The notes under the pieces were generated by a model, which had not been told where the DNA came from, searched no databases, and saw only the letters and a program-made list of their open reading frames with translations. This document shows, in pieces, positions 53,203 through 61,939 of a stretch of DNA of 64,000 nt (its first letter is position 1; each line of letters starts with the position of its first letter). The translations under genes were made by a program, and so were the position numbers. The stretch comes from Lachnospiraceae bacterium (GTDB lineage: Bacteria; Bacillota; Clostridia; Lachnospirales; Lachnospiraceae), in NCBI GenBank assembly GCA_902363675.1, contig CABJAV010000002.1, positions 1,583-65,582 on the forward strand, in the 5' to 3' direction.

Positions 53203-54990
53203 ATGAAAATTTTGATCGACAGCATAACGGAGGAAGTGACAAAAGCATTCGTAGACAATGGATACGATGCAAAGTACGGAAAAGTAACTTTGTCCAACCG
53301 CCCGGATTTGTGCGAGTACCAGTGTAATGGTGCGATGGCAGCAGCAAAAGAATACAAATGTGCGCCATTTATGATTTCAGATAAGATTGCAGAAGCTTTG
53401 ACAGGAAATGCAATGTTTGAGAGTGTTGAATCCGTGAAGCCGGGATTCATCAACTTAAAGCTGAGCAAGGAGTACCTTGCAGGCGTAGTTACGGAAATGA
53501 AACAGGATGAGGGACGCTTTGGGTGTGAGGCAGCAAAAAATCCAAAGACCATTATCGTGGATTACGGCGGAGCCAATGTGGCCAAGCCTCTTCATGTAGG
53601 ACACTTGCGTTCTGCAATCATCGGAGAGAGTGTAAAGCGCATCGGTAAATTCATGGGACACAATGTGATCGGTGATGTGCATCTGGGAGACTGGGGTCTG
53701 CAGATGGGACTGATCATTGTGGAATTAAAGGAGCGCAAGCCGGATCTTGTATATTATGATGAAAGTTATACCGGAGAGTATCCGACAGAGGCACCGTTTA
53801 CAATTTCCGAGCTGGAAGATATTTATCCGACTGCCAGCAAGAAGAGCAAGGAGGATGAAGCTTTCCGTGAAGCTGCGATGGAGGCAACCAGCCAGCTTCA
53901 GGCAGGCAGAAGAGGATATCGTGCACTGTTAGAGCATATTTTAAATGTATCCGTTACAGACCTGAAGAAGAATTATGATAATCTCAATGTATCATTTGAA
54001 CTCTGGAAAGGTGAGTCCGATGCCCAGCCATATATTCCTGATATGGTACAGATGATGAAAGACAAAGGCTATGCATACATGAGCGATGGAGCACTCGTTG
54101 TAGATGTTGCCGAGGAGACCGATACAAAGGAGATTCCTCCATGCATTATCTTAAAATCGGACGGAGCATCCCTTTACAGTACGACCGATCTTGCAACAAT
54201 CGTGATGCGTATGCAGGACTATCATCCGGACAGCATTATTTATCTGGCAGACCAGAGACAGAGCATGCATTTTATTCAGGTGTTCCGTTGTGCAAGAAAG
54301 ACGGGCATTGTGGATGACAGCGTAGAGTTAAAGCACATTGGTTTCGGTACCATGAACGGTAAGGATGGTAAGCCATTCAAGACCAGAGATGGCGGTGTTA
54401 TGCGTCTGGAATATCTCCTCGATGAGATTAATGAAGAGATGTTAAAGAAGATCACCGAGAACCAGAAGGAAAAAGAAAACCTTGATATCAGTGACGAAGA
54501 AGCAAAGAAGACAGCCAAAATGGTTGCCTTAGCCGCTGTAAAATACGGAGATCTTTCCAACCAGGCAAGCAAAGATTATGTCTTTGATATTGAGCGTTTT
54601 ACTTCGTTCGAAGGAAATACAGGACCTTACATTCTGTATACGATCGTCCGTATCAAATCCATTCTGTCCAAGTATCAGGCAGCTGGAAAGACATTGCCGG
54701 ATACCGCACTGCTCGCAGCACATTCCGCCAGTGAGAAGAATCTGATGCTTGTACTTTCCAGATTCAATGGAATGATGGAAAATGCATTTGAAGAACTTGC
54801 ACCGCATAAGATCTGTGCATATGTGTACGAACTTGCCAATGCGTTCAACGGATTTTATCATGAAAACAAGATCCTTGCGCAGGAAGACGAGCAGATCCAG
54901 CAGTCTTATATCGGACTTTTGATGCTGACAAAGAGTGTGCTTGAGGCATGCATCGATGTACTCGGATTCTCTGCACCGGACCGTATGTAA
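53203..54990 (+). CDS. argS: Arginyl-tRNA synthetase
   Basis: 595 residues, class I synthetase. It has an N-terminal additional domain (about 1-100). The HIGH motif is KPLHVGHLRSAIIGE (about residues 128-142), followed by WGLQMGL. RTRDGG-like KPFKTRDGGVMRLEYL replaces the KMSKS loop, as is usual for ArgRS. The C-terminal anticodon-binding DALR domain contains GNTGPYILYTIVRIKSIL and ends with the typical CIDVLGFSAPDRM. ATG 53203 follows GAAAAGGAGAC. It starts 72 bp after the sigma-like gene with no visible T-box. Confidence 0.97.
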   Translation: MKILIDSITEEVTKAFVDNGYDAKYGKVTLSNRPDLCEYQCNGAMAAAKEYKCAPFMISDKIAEALTGNAMFESVESVKPGFINLKLSKEYLAGVVTEMKQDEGRFGCEAAKNPKTIIVDYGGANVAKPLHVGHLRSAIIGESVKRIGKFMGHNVIGDVHLGDWGLQMGLIIVELKERKPDLVYYDESYTGEYPTEAPFTISELEDIYPTASKKSKEDEAFREAAMEATSQLQAGRRGYRALLEHILNVSVTDLKKNYDNLNVSFELWKGESDAQPYIPDMVQMMKDKGYAYMSDGALVVDVAEETDTKEIPPCIILKSDGASLYSTTDLATIVMRMQDYHPDSIIYLADQRQSMHFIQVFRCARKTGIVDDSVELKHIGFGTMNGKDGKPFKTRDGGVMRLEYLLDEINEEMLKKITENQKEKENLDISDEEAKKTAKMVALAAVKYGDLSNQASKDYVFDIERFTSFEGNTGPYILYTIVRIKSILSKYQAAGKTLPDTALLAAHSASEKNLMLVLSRFNGMMENAFEELAPHKICAYVYELANAFNGFYHENKILAQEDEQIQQSYIGLLMLTKSVLEACIDVLGFSAPDRM

Positions 54991-55027
54991 AATAATAGTT
55001 CTGAATTGAAATAGAAAGCATATAAAT

Positions 55028-55071
55028 AAGCCATAGGGAATTGAAATTAATTCCTTATGGCTTTTTTTGCG
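55028..55071 (+). terminator. Terminator of argS, just upstream of spoIIIAA
   Basis: AAGCCATAGGGAATT / AATTCCTTATGGCTT (near-perfect) with a short loop and then a T-run. It lies only about 30 bp before the spoIIIAA start, so the spoIIIA operon needs a promoter near or within this hairpin. I could not identify a convincing sigma-E promoter. Confidence 0.88.
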
Positions 55072-55100
55072 TTATATCCTTGACAAAAGGGGGAAGGAAC

Positions 55101-56033
55101 ATTCTGATTACATATCTTCCGATAGCATTTCGGACAAAGGTTACAGAGAGAGAATTAGAAGATGCAGAGGAAATCCGTTTAAGAGCCGGACAGGCAATGG
55201 AGCTTGTGTATGCGGGAGGAAAAATCAAACGCATTGGCGATGTGACGGCAAAACAGATACGGGAAATGCTGAATTATCTGACAGGGTATGCACCGTATGC
55301 ACGCGAGGAGGAAATGCGGCAGGGCTTTTTTACAATCACCGGAGGACATCGCATTGGCATCAGCGGACACACCAGTTATTCGATGGAAAAAAGCAATATG
55401 CAGGCAGACAGGCTGTATGACATCAATGCAATCAACATGCGTATCGCCCACGAAGTAAAGGATTGTGCCATAGAAATCATTCCATGGATCAGAGATGGAG
55501 AAATGTTATATCACACGATTTTGTTTGCACCGCCGGGGGTAGGAAAAACAACATATCTGCGGGATTGTATCCGGCTTCTTTCAAACGGAGAGGGAGAAAC
55601 GCGTCAGAAGAAATTGGGAAGAAAAGTAGCTGTGGTCGATGAGCGCTCCGAGATTGCCGCCTGCTATCAGGGAATTCCACAAAATGATCTTGGACCCCGC
55701 ACGGATGTACTAGATAATTGCCCGAAGGCAATCGGTATGCAGATGGTACTTCGCTCGATGTCTCCGGATATCATCGCTGTAGATGAGCTGGGGGGAAAAG
55801 AAGACTTTGCGGCTGTGGCACAGGCAATGAAATCCGGTGTCACTGTGCTTGGAACAATGCATGCCGGAAGTGTGGAGGAAATTTTCTTAAGAGAGGAGGC
55901 ATGCCGTAAATGGGGTGAAGAAGGAAAAATGCGGTTTGTAGGGTTAAAAAGAAAAACACCCAATATGGCAGGAAATAAAAGCAGAAAAGTGACTGTGTAT
56001 GATGGAACGGGGAGGGTGTTATGGGAAAACTGA
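55101..56033 (+). CDS. spoIIIAA: Stage III sporulation protein AA (secretion-type ATPase)
   Basis: About 310 residues (307 in B. subtilis) when started at 55101. Walker A is FAPPGVGKTTYLRD; VVDERSEIAACYQG, MSPDIIAVDELGG (Walker B) and GTMHAGS follow. It is a PilT/VirB11-like ATPase that energises the SpoIIIA-SpoIIQ channel between mother cell and forespore. Start choice is unclear. AAGGGGGAAGG (55087-55097) suits ATT 55101, CTG 55104 or ATT 55107, whereas the nearest standard starts (TTG 55080 and 55041) lack a site and lie before it or in the terminator. It overlaps spoIIIAB by 13 bp. Confidence 0.93.
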   Translation: MLITYLPIAFRTKVTERELEDAEEIRLRAGQAMELVYAGGKIKRIGDVTAKQIREMLNYLTGYAPYAREEEMRQGFFTITGGHRIGISGHTSYSMEKSNMQADRLYDINAINMRIAHEVKDCAIEIIPWIRDGEMLYHTILFAPPGVGKTTYLRDCIRLLSNGEGETRQKKLGRKVAVVDERSEIAACYQGIPQNDLGPRTDVLDNCPKAIGMQMVLRSMSPDIIAVDELGGKEDFAAVAQAMKSGVTVLGTMHAGSVEEIFLREEACRKWGEEGKMRFVGLKRKTPNMAGNKSRKVTVYDGTGRVLWEN

Positions 56034-56536
56034 TAGGAATTTTAATGATTTTGTGCGGTTGTGCAGGACTTTTGTACCAATGGATGAAGGTGCAGCGATG
56101 CAGGGCTTTGCTTATGGAAGAATGGATAAGGATCTTTGCCGCTTTTGAATATGCATTGGAGAAAGAACATGTTCCCATACAACGCTTTTTCCTGCGATAT
56201 GATGGCCGGCTGCCGGAGGTGGAGCGCTTTTTTGAAAGAGTGCTGCAATTACTGGAAAAAAATGAATATCCGAGCGGGCAGATGGTGTGGGGCATGGTTT
56301 TCAAAGAGTGGGAAAAGAAATTCGCATTGAAAGAAGAGGCCGGGCATACACTTAGAGCAGCGGGCGATGCTTTTTTCGGAGAGAACAGTCAGGAAAATCT
56401 GCGGTGCATGCAGGGATGCAGACAGCGCATGGAAAAATGCGTAGAAAAAGAGCGGGAGGAATTTGTACGTCAGCGCAGTGTGTATATGCCGGTGGGAATG
56501 CTCACGGGGCTGATGCTGGTGATTCTTCTCGTATAA
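56021..56536 (+). CDS. spoIIIAB: Stage III sporulation protein AB
   Basis: 171 residues. A membrane helix at each end (about 4-20 and 153-170) brackets a helical middle part with Cys/Arg-rich segments (MQGCRQRMEKCVEKEREEF). This is the GspF-like arrangement of SpoIIIAB, a probable platform protein of the channel. It starts within the end of spoIIIAA (ATG 56021 with GGGGAGGGTG) and is followed by spoIIIAC after 18 bp. Confidence 0.88.
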   Translation: MGKLIGILMILCGCAGLLYQWMKVQRCRALLMEEWIRIFAAFEYALEKEHVPIQRFFLRYDGRLPEVERFFERVLQLLEKNEYPSGQMVWGMVFKEWEKKFALKEEAGHTLRAAGDAFFGENSQENLRCMQGCRQRMEKCVEKEREEFVRQRSVYMPVGMLTGLMLVILLV

Positions 56537-56554
56537 GAAAAAGAAAGGGATGCT

Positions 56555-56749
56555 ATGAGTGTAACGATTATTTTTAAAATTGCGGCAGTTGGAATTGTTG
56601 TTACGGTATTAAGTCAGGTGCTAAAGCACAGTGGCAGAGAGGAGCAGGCGTTTCTGTTAAGTCTGGCGGGATTGATCATCGTATTATTCTGGATCGTGCC
56701 GTCTATCAGTGAATTGTTTCAGACGATGGAAACGCTTTTTTCCATGTGA
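56555..56749 (+). CDS. spoIIIAC: Stage III sporulation protein AC
   Basis: 64 residues, the normal small size. It has two membrane helices (about 5-22 and 30-52), with the family text IFKIAAVGIVVTVLSQVLKHSGREEQAFLLSLAG. The short loop between the helices holds the conserved G-R-E-E. It is an integral membrane part of the SpoIIIA channel. Its stop overlaps the start of spoIIIAD (TGATG). Confidence 0.93.
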   Translation: MSVTIIFKIAAVGIVVTVLSQVLKHSGREEQAFLLSLAGLIIVLFWIVPSISELFQTMETLFSM

Positions 56750-57129
56750 TGATCGTAAAAGTCGGACTATTGGGGATCACAGCAGTGTTTCTTGCGCTGA
56801 TCCTGCAAAAAGAAAAGGCAGAATTTGCAATGCTTCTTGTACTTGCAGCGGGAATGCTTCTGTTTACCTATATATTATTGCGCATGCAGACGATTGTTTC
56901 GTTTTTATCGGATATGCTTGACTATCTGCCGGTGGACAAGACATATCTGCTCCCGCTTCTTAAGATGCTTGGAATTGCCTATATTGCAGAGTTTTCTTCT
57001 TCAATCTGCAAGGAAGCCGGATACAGTGCGATTGCCGGGCAGATGGAGCTTTTTGCGAAACTTTCAATCGTGGCATTAAGTATTCCGGAACTGATGTATT
57101 TGATGGATGTATTGGAGAAATATCTGTAA
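56749..57129 (+). CDS. spoIIIAD: Stage III sporulation protein AD
   Basis: About 126 residues with four hydrophobic segments (about 3-18, 24-42, 64-84 and 100-120). Typical family parts are LALILQKEKAEFAMLLVLAAG and EFSSSICKEAGYSAIAGQMELFAKLSIVALSIPE. ATG 56749 within TGATG was preferred; a GTG one codon earlier is possible. It ends overlapping spoIIIAE by one base. A paralogue of SpoIIIAC in fold, acting in the same channel. Confidence 0.93.
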   Translation: MIVKVGLLGITAVFLALILQKEKAEFAMLLVLAAGMLLFTYILLRMQTIVSFLSDMLDYLPVDKTYLLPLLKMLGIAYIAEFSSSICKEAGYSAIAGQMELFAKLSIVALSIPELMYLMDVLEKYL

Positions 57130-58274
57130 TGGTTTGGGTGAAAAAAAGCGTGGCAATGATTCTGTTTCTTGGAATATTTCTGATGCCACAGACGGTATAT
57201 GCCGCAGAGGATTACATGGATGAGATGATGCAGGAACTAAAGCTGGATGAGGTAGATGATGCCGTGGAGAAAAATGTCACACAGCTTCCGGACAAGTATA
57301 CCTTTTCGGATATGGTGCAGAGTTTTGTGGCGGAAGGAACAGATGGAATCAGCCGGGATAATATATGCGATTATGTATTTGACCTGTTTTTCTATGAGAT
57401 TGCAGCAGTAAAGCCATTGTTTATCCAGATTATCAGCATGTCGATACTGTTTGCCTTTTTTGGAAAACTGCTTGTCACAAAGTCACAGTATGTATCGGAG
57501 ATGAGCTTTTTTGTAGTGTACACAGGAATCATGTTGTTGCTGTTGCAGTCGTTTCAGCTGATCAGCGAAGTTGTGGAAAGTGGCATCGGAAAAACAACTT
57601 CTTTTATGACTGCATTTATTCCGACCTATGCCACAACGCTGCTTTTGTCGGGAAATACGGCGTCGGCAGGTTCGTTTTACGGACTGGCATTTGGTATCGT
57701 TTATGTTTTAGAACTCGCAATGAAATTTCTGTTTATTCCGGGGGTACATATTTATGTACTGCTGGTATTGCTGGATCACTTGTTTGAGGAATCTAAACTT
57801 TCCAAATTTGCCGAACTGTTTGAGAGTGGGATTTATCTGGCTTTAAAAGTCGGTCTTGCAGTTGTTATGGGAATGGGAGTGGTGCAGTCACTGATTGCAC
57901 CTGCAAAAGACCGTCTGTCGGTAAGCAGTCTGTATCAGGGGTTTAAAGCAGTGCCAGGGGTTGGAAATTCGTTTGGAGCAGCCGGAGAATTACTTGTGGG
58001 ATGCACAATTATGATCAAAAACAGCATGGGTGCCGCAGCTTTGCTTGTGCTCGTTATTCTTGGTCTCGAACCAGTACTCAAAGTCCTTTGTTTTCATGTG
58101 ATGTACCGGCTGGCGAGTGCCGTGCTTCAGCCTTTCTGTGATAAACGTCTGGCAGAGAGTATTGCGGGCATGGGAAAAGGATGTGGCATTTATCTGAAAA
58201 TTATGTGGAATGCACTGCTTTTATTTTTTCTTACAATTTCCATGATCGCGGCCTCCACAGGATTTATCAATTAA
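57129..58274 (+). CDS. spoIIIAE: Stage III sporulation protein AE
   Basis: 381 residues. It starts with a signal-like helix (AMILFLGIFLMPQTVYAA) and a mature segment, then about seven to eight membrane helices. Conserved parts are TTSFMTAFIPTYATTLLLSGNTASAG and LFESGIYLALKVGLAVVMGMGVVQSLIAPAKDRLSVSS. It is the largest membrane component of the SpoIIIA complex, resembling a type III export gate protein. The ATG overlaps the spoIIIAD stop. Confidence 0.95.
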   Translation: MVWVKKSVAMILFLGIFLMPQTVYAAEDYMDEMMQELKLDEVDDAVEKNVTQLPDKYTFSDMVQSFVAEGTDGISRDNICDYVFDLFFYEIAAVKPLFIQIISMSILFAFFGKLLVTKSQYVSEMSFFVVYTGIMLLLLQSFQLISEVVESGIGKTTSFMTAFIPTYATTLLLSGNTASAGSFYGLAFGIVYVLELAMKFLFIPGVHIYVLLVLLDHLFEESKLSKFAELFESGIYLALKVGLAVVMGMGVVQSLIAPAKDRLSVSSLYQGFKAVPGVGNSFGAAGELLVGCTIMIKNSMGAAALLVLVILGLEPVLKVLCFHVMYRLASAVLQPFCDKRLAESIAGMGKGCGIYLKIMWNALLLFFLTISMIAASTGFIN

Positions 58275-58296
58275 ATGAGGGAAGGACATATCATCG

Positions 58297-58617
58297 ATGC
58301 ATATCATTTTAAATTTTGTAAAACAATATTTTATATTTATGTTGCTTTTGTTTGTGTTTTCCTATCTTGTGCCAAAGGAAAATTACAGGCGTTATTTTAA
58401 CTTTTTTATCAGTGTCATGATGGTGGCGGCATTGCTTTTTCCGTTGCTTCAGATATCGGAGAAAGAGGTGGCTGAACAGACAAAAGCACGTTTGGAGGAA
58501 ATCGAAGAGAAGATAGGGGATACACAATATTATCAGAAGGGGGAGAATATTTTTGAACAATTTCTTTCAGATGAGGGACTGGCTGAAACAGAAAATAAAG
58601 AACCGGACGAAAACTGA
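58297..58617 (+). CDS. spoIIIAF: Stage III sporulation protein AF (short form)
   Basis: 106 residues, about half the B. subtilis length (206). It has two N-terminal helices (about 8-23 and 34-51) with FNFFISVMMVAALLFPLLQI, followed by a short Glu-rich helix. The C-terminal soluble ring-building domain of longer SpoIIIAF proteins is largely missing; I see no frameshift in the following sequence, so this may be the natural form in the group. ATG 58297 follows GGGAAGGAC. It overlaps spoIIIAG by 65 bp. Confidence 0.8.
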   Translation: MHIILNFVKQYFIFMLLLFVFSYLVPKENYRRYFNFFISVMMVAALLFPLLQISEKEVAEQTKARLEEIEEKIGDTQYYQKGENIFEQFLSDEGLAETENKEPDEN

Positions 58618-59125
58618 TTTTCTTATTATGATACTCATCGGTGTTCTGGTGCTGATCGTCATGATCCCCACAGGAACGAAAGAAACATCCGGAAAAAGCA
58701 AGCTTACCGGAAACAAAAGCAATGAGAAAAATACGCAGGAATATGGACAGGCAGACGGAATCTCGGACAGTGAATATGTCGAACAGTTAGAAGAACAGAT
58801 CCGCATTCTGATCGAGCAGATGGATGGATGTGGTAAAGCAAATGTCATGATAACACTTTCGGACGACGGACAGACTTATCTGGACAAAAACTGCAAAACA
58901 GACGAAAAAGCGAAGGAGGAAACCACCGTGATTTATGACACTGGGGAGGAACAAAAGCCTTATGTTATAAGAAAAGAACGCCCGCATGTAGAGGGCATGG
59001 TTATTGTGGTACAGGGGGGAAATTCTCCCGCTGTAGTGACTGAAATAACCGATGCAATGATGTCATTATTTGATATTGAAGCGCATAAAATAAAAGTAGT
59101 AAAAATGTCAGCGCAGGAGGAATAG
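58553..59125 (+). CDS. spoIIIAG: Stage III sporulation protein AG
   Basis: 190 residues. One membrane helix (about 22-40), then a soluble domain with SDSEYVEQLEEQIRILIEQMDGCGKANVMITLSDD and VIRKERPHVEGMVIVVQGGNSPAVVTEITDAMMSLFDIEAHKIKVVKM. This is the YscJ/FliF-like ring-building motif of SpoIIIAG, which forms a large ring in the intermembrane space. It starts at TTG 58553 behind AGGGGGAG, inside the end of spoIIIAF. It is followed by spoIIIAH after two bases. Confidence 0.92.
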   Translation: MNNFFQMRDWLKQKIKNRTKTDFLIMILIGVLVLIVMIPTGTKETSGKSKLTGNKSNEKNTQEYGQADGISDSEYVEQLEEQIRILIEQMDGCGKANVMITLSDDGQTYLDKNCKTDEKAKEETTVIYDTGEEQKPYVIRKERPHVEGMVIVVQGGNSPAVVTEITDAMMSLFDIEAHKIKVVKMSAQEE

Positions 59126-59127
59126 CT

Positions 59128-59754
59128 GTGAAAAAAATCGTACATAAAAATCAGATTGTGATCACGACACTTGCCGTACTGATCGCAATCGCAGGGTATG
59201 TAACTTACGACAAAAAAAATGCAGATCCAAAGGAGGAACAGGTTGTGACTTCCGTCAATGCAAACGATGCCGCCTCGGATAAAGAATCAGATTTTACAAC
59301 TGATATCGCATCGGATATTTCGGATGGAGAAACGGTGGCCACTGCATCTACGCAGGAGGTGAACAATCCGGGGGAGACGGTGCTTACCAGTGCGCTGGTA
59401 CAGGATGCGGACTATGTAGCAAAGGTAAAACTGAACCGTGAGCAGGTGCGTTCCAAAAACAAGGAGAGCTTACAGGCAATCATTGATAACGAAACACTCG
59501 ATGATGCCCAGAAGAAAGCTGCTGTGGATGAGATGATCACTTTGACCGATATCGCGGAAAAGGAATCCAATGCAGAGATGATGCTTGAGGCAAAGGGATT
59601 TACCGATGTTGTGGTAAGTATCAGCGAAGATGCCTGTGATGTGGTACTGAACATGGGAGATGTGACAGACGCAAAGCGCGCACAGGTGGAAGACATTGTG
59701 AAACGCAAAACAGGGGTGGCAGCAGAAAATATTGTGATCACACCGATTGAATAA
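59128..59754 (+). CDS. spoIIIAH: Stage III sporulation protein AH
   Basis: 208 residues. N-terminal membrane helix (about 9-25), an acidic/Thr-rich linker (about 33-80), then the ring-building YscJ-like domain with LNREQVRSKNKESLQAIIDNETLDDAQKKAAVDEM and TGVAAENIVITPIE. It reaches across the intermembrane space to SpoIIQ of the forespore. GTG 59128 follows CAGGAGG. Last gene of the spoIIIA operon. spoIIQ is not in this window. Confidence 0.95.
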   Translation: MKKIVHKNQIVITTLAVLIAIAGYVTYDKKNADPKEEQVVTSVNANDAASDKESDFTTDIASDISDGETVATASTQEVNNPGETVLTSALVQDADYVAKVKLNREQVRSKNKESLQAIIDNETLDDAQKKAAVDEMITLTDIAEKESNAEMMLEAKGFTDVVVSISEDACDVVLNMGDVTDAKRAQVEDIVKRKTGVAAENIVITPIE

Positions 59755-59758
59755 AGAG

Positions 59759-59787
59759 TTGAAAATACATACTTTTTAGGGTAGAAT
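59759..59787 (+). promoter_or_regulatory. prfC promoter
   Basis: TTGAAA (59759-59764), 17 bp, TAGAAT (59782-59787), beginning right after the spoIIIAH stop. No terminator was found between the two genes. Confidence 0.6.
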
Positions 59788-59830
59788 AATGAAGTATATG
59801 CGTTATGTAATTTGATTTGGAGGATATACT

Positions 59831-61423
59831 GTGAGCGACTTAAGAAAAGAAATAGAAAAAAGACGTACCTTTGCAATTATTTCCCACCCGGATGCAGGTA
59901 AGACAACTCTGACCGAGAAGTTCCTTCTCTATGGAGGTGCGATCAATCAGGCTGGTTCCGTTAAGGGAAAAGCAACGGCAAAGCACGCGGTATCCGACTG
60001 GATGGAAATAGAGAAGCAGAGAGGTATCTCAGTAACTTCTTCCGTGTTGCAGTTTAATTATGATGGATATTGTATTAATATTCTGGATACACCGGGACAT
60101 CAGGACTTCTCGGAGGATACGTACCGTACTTTGATGGCGGCGGACTCTGCGGTGATGGTCATTGATGCCAGCAAAGGTGTTGAGGCGCAGACACGTAAGC
60201 TTTTTAAAGTATGCGTGATGCGCCATATCCCGATTTTCACATTTATCAATAAAATGGACCGCGATGCCAACGATACATTTGAATTGCTCGATGATATCGA
60301 AAACGAGCTTGGTATTGCGACCTGTCCAATCAACTGGCCGATTGGTTCCGGAAAAGAATTTAAGGGTGTTTATGACAGAAGAACGCGTAAAGTCATGACA
60401 TTTGCAGATACTTTAAAGGGAACCAAAGAAGGTTCTGAAAAAATTATCGATATTGATGATCCGTCTCTTGTGGATGAAATCGGAGCAGACAAAAAGGCAC
60501 AGCTGGATGATGAAATTGAACTTCTTGACGGCGCAAGTGCGGAATTTGATATGGAACTGGTAACAAAGGGTGAACTTTCACCGGTATTTTTCGGATCTGC
60601 CCTTACAAACTTTGGTGTGGAGACATTCCTGCAGCATTTCCTGCAGATGACGTATGCACCGTTAGCGCGTAAAGCAGACATTGGTATGGTTGATCCGTTC
60701 CAGGATGAATTTTCTGCATTTGTATTTAAAATTCAGGCGAACATGAACAAGAATCACCGTGACAGAATCGCATTCATGCGTATTTGTTCCGGTAAATTTA
60801 CCGCCGGAATGGAAGTTTATCATGTCCAGGGTGGCAAGCAGATCAAACTTGCGCAGCCGCAGCAGATGATGGCGGACGAGCGCAAAATCGTGGAAGAGGC
60901 GTATGCCGGAGATATTATCGGTATTTTTGATCCGGGCATTTTTTCCATTGGTGATACCCTTACCACGGCAAAAGAAAAATTCAGGTTTGAGGGAATCCCG
61001 ACGTTTGCACCGGAGCATTTTGCGCGTGTGCGTCTGATCGATTCCATGAAGCGTAAACAGTTCGTAAAAGGTGTTACACAGATCGCACAGGAAGGTGCCA
61101 TTCAGATTTTCCAGGAGTACAAGGGTGGCATGGAAGAAATCATTGTTGGTGTTGTTGGTGTACTGCAGTTCGATGTGTTGAAATTCCGACTGGAAAATGA
61201 GTACAATGTGGATATTCGTCTTGAGAATCTTCCGTATGAGCATATCCGCTGGATCGAAAACAAAGACGAAGTGGATGTGGACAACCTTACCGGAACTTCA
61301 GATATGAAGAAAGTCATCGATATGAAGGGAAATCCGCTTCTTCTGTTCGTCAATGAGTGGAGTGTGGGTATGACCCTTGACCGAAACGAAGGACTTGTAC
61401 TGGCGGAATTCAGCAAGAATTAA
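59831..61423 (+). CDS. prfC: Peptide chain release factor 3
   Basis: 530 residues, the normal RF3 length. GTPase domain: G1 SHPDAGKTTLTE (about residues 18-29), switch I RGISVTSSVLQF, G3 DTPGHQDFSEDT (about 80-91) and G4 NKMDRDA (about 136-142). Domains II and III follow with the RF3-specific FQDEFSAFVFKIQANMNKNHRDRIAFMRICSG. It recycles RF1/RF2 from the ribosome after termination. GTG 59831 follows TTGGAGGA. It lies between the sporulation operon and a thioredoxin gene. Confidence 0.96.
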   Translation: MSDLRKEIEKRRTFAIISHPDAGKTTLTEKFLLYGGAINQAGSVKGKATAKHAVSDWMEIEKQRGISVTSSVLQFNYDGYCINILDTPGHQDFSEDTYRTLMAADSAVMVIDASKGVEAQTRKLFKVCVMRHIPIFTFINKMDRDANDTFELLDDIENELGIATCPINWPIGSGKEFKGVYDRRTRKVMTFADTLKGTKEGSEKIIDIDDPSLVDEIGADKKAQLDDEIELLDGASAEFDMELVTKGELSPVFFGSALTNFGVETFLQHFLQMTYAPLARKADIGMVDPFQDEFSAFVFKIQANMNKNHRDRIAFMRICSGKFTAGMEVYHVQGGKQIKLAQPQQMMADERKIVEEAYAGDIIGIFDPGIFSIGDTLTTAKEKFRFEGIPTFAPEHFARVRLIDSMKRKQFVKGVTQIAQEGAIQIFQEYKGGMEEIIVGVVGVLQFDVLKFRLENEYNVDIRLENLPYEHIRWIENKDEVDVDNLTGTSDMKKVIDMKGNPLLLFVNEWSVGMTLDRNEGLVLAEFSKN

Positions 61424-61460
61424 TTAATCGAAAATAATGAGGAAAAAGGAGAAGAAACAT

Positions 61461-61790
61461 ATGCAGATTGTAGAAGTAACAAAAGACAATTTTGAGCAGG
61501 AAGTACTCGGGGCAAAGGTTCCGGTCGTAATCGATTTCTGGGCAGTGTGGTGCGGACCATGCCAGATGCAGTCACCGATCCTTGACCAGGTGGCAGAGGA
61601 GCTTGGCGATAAAATCAAAGTCTGTAAAGTGAATGTGGACGAGCAGCCATCCCTTGCATTGAACTATCAGATTGCAAGTATTCCAACACTTGTATTTATG
61701 AAATACGGGTTGTTTCAGCAGAGAATGATCGGATTGCAGGACAAGCAGACAATAACCGATTATCTGCAAACATTGCTTGACGCAGAATAG
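61461..61790 (+). CDS. trxA: Thioredoxin
   Basis: 109 residues with the full thioredoxin fold. Active site WCGPC (about residues 31-35) is preceded by VVIDFWAV, and the cis-Pro region is IASIPTLVFMKYG (about 72-84). It reduces protein disulfides in the cytosol. ATG 61461 follows AAAAAGGAGAAG; an in-frame ATG at 61437 precedes that site. It begins 37 bp after prfC, so both may share a transcript, and ends in a good terminator. No thioredoxin reductase gene is near. Confidence 0.92.
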   Translation: MQIVEVTKDNFEQEVLGAKVPVVIDFWAVWCGPCQMQSPILDQVAEELGDKIKVCKVNVDEQPSLALNYQIASIPTLVFMKYGLFQQRMIGLQDKQTITDYLQTLLDAE

Positions 61791-61808
61791 AAGAATCGAT
61801 ATAATAAG

Positions 61809-61836
61809 GGCAGTTGCGTGTGCAGCTGTCTTTTTT
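61809..61836 (+). terminator. Terminator after the thioredoxin gene
   Basis: GGCAGTTGC / GCAGCTGTC (two G-U pairs), 4-nt loop, six T. Confidence 0.88.
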
Positions 61837-61867
61837 ATTCCCAATGTATTTAAAATTAAGTTTATGA

Positions 61868-61923
61868 TTGACACGAAGGTAAAAATATAATATTATTAGA
61901 ACATGAAAACGAACATAGGTTCG
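61868..61923 (+). promoter_or_regulatory. recA promoter and LexA (SOS) box
   Basis: TTGACA (61868-61873), 17 bp, TATTAT (61891-61896). CGAACATAGGTTCG at 61910-61923 is a full match to the Firmicutes SOS box (CGAAC-N4-GTTCG), placed just downstream of the expected transcription start. LexA would block recA until DNA damage. lexA is not in the window. Confidence 0.92.
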
Positions 61924-61939
61924 AGCTAAGGAGATCATT

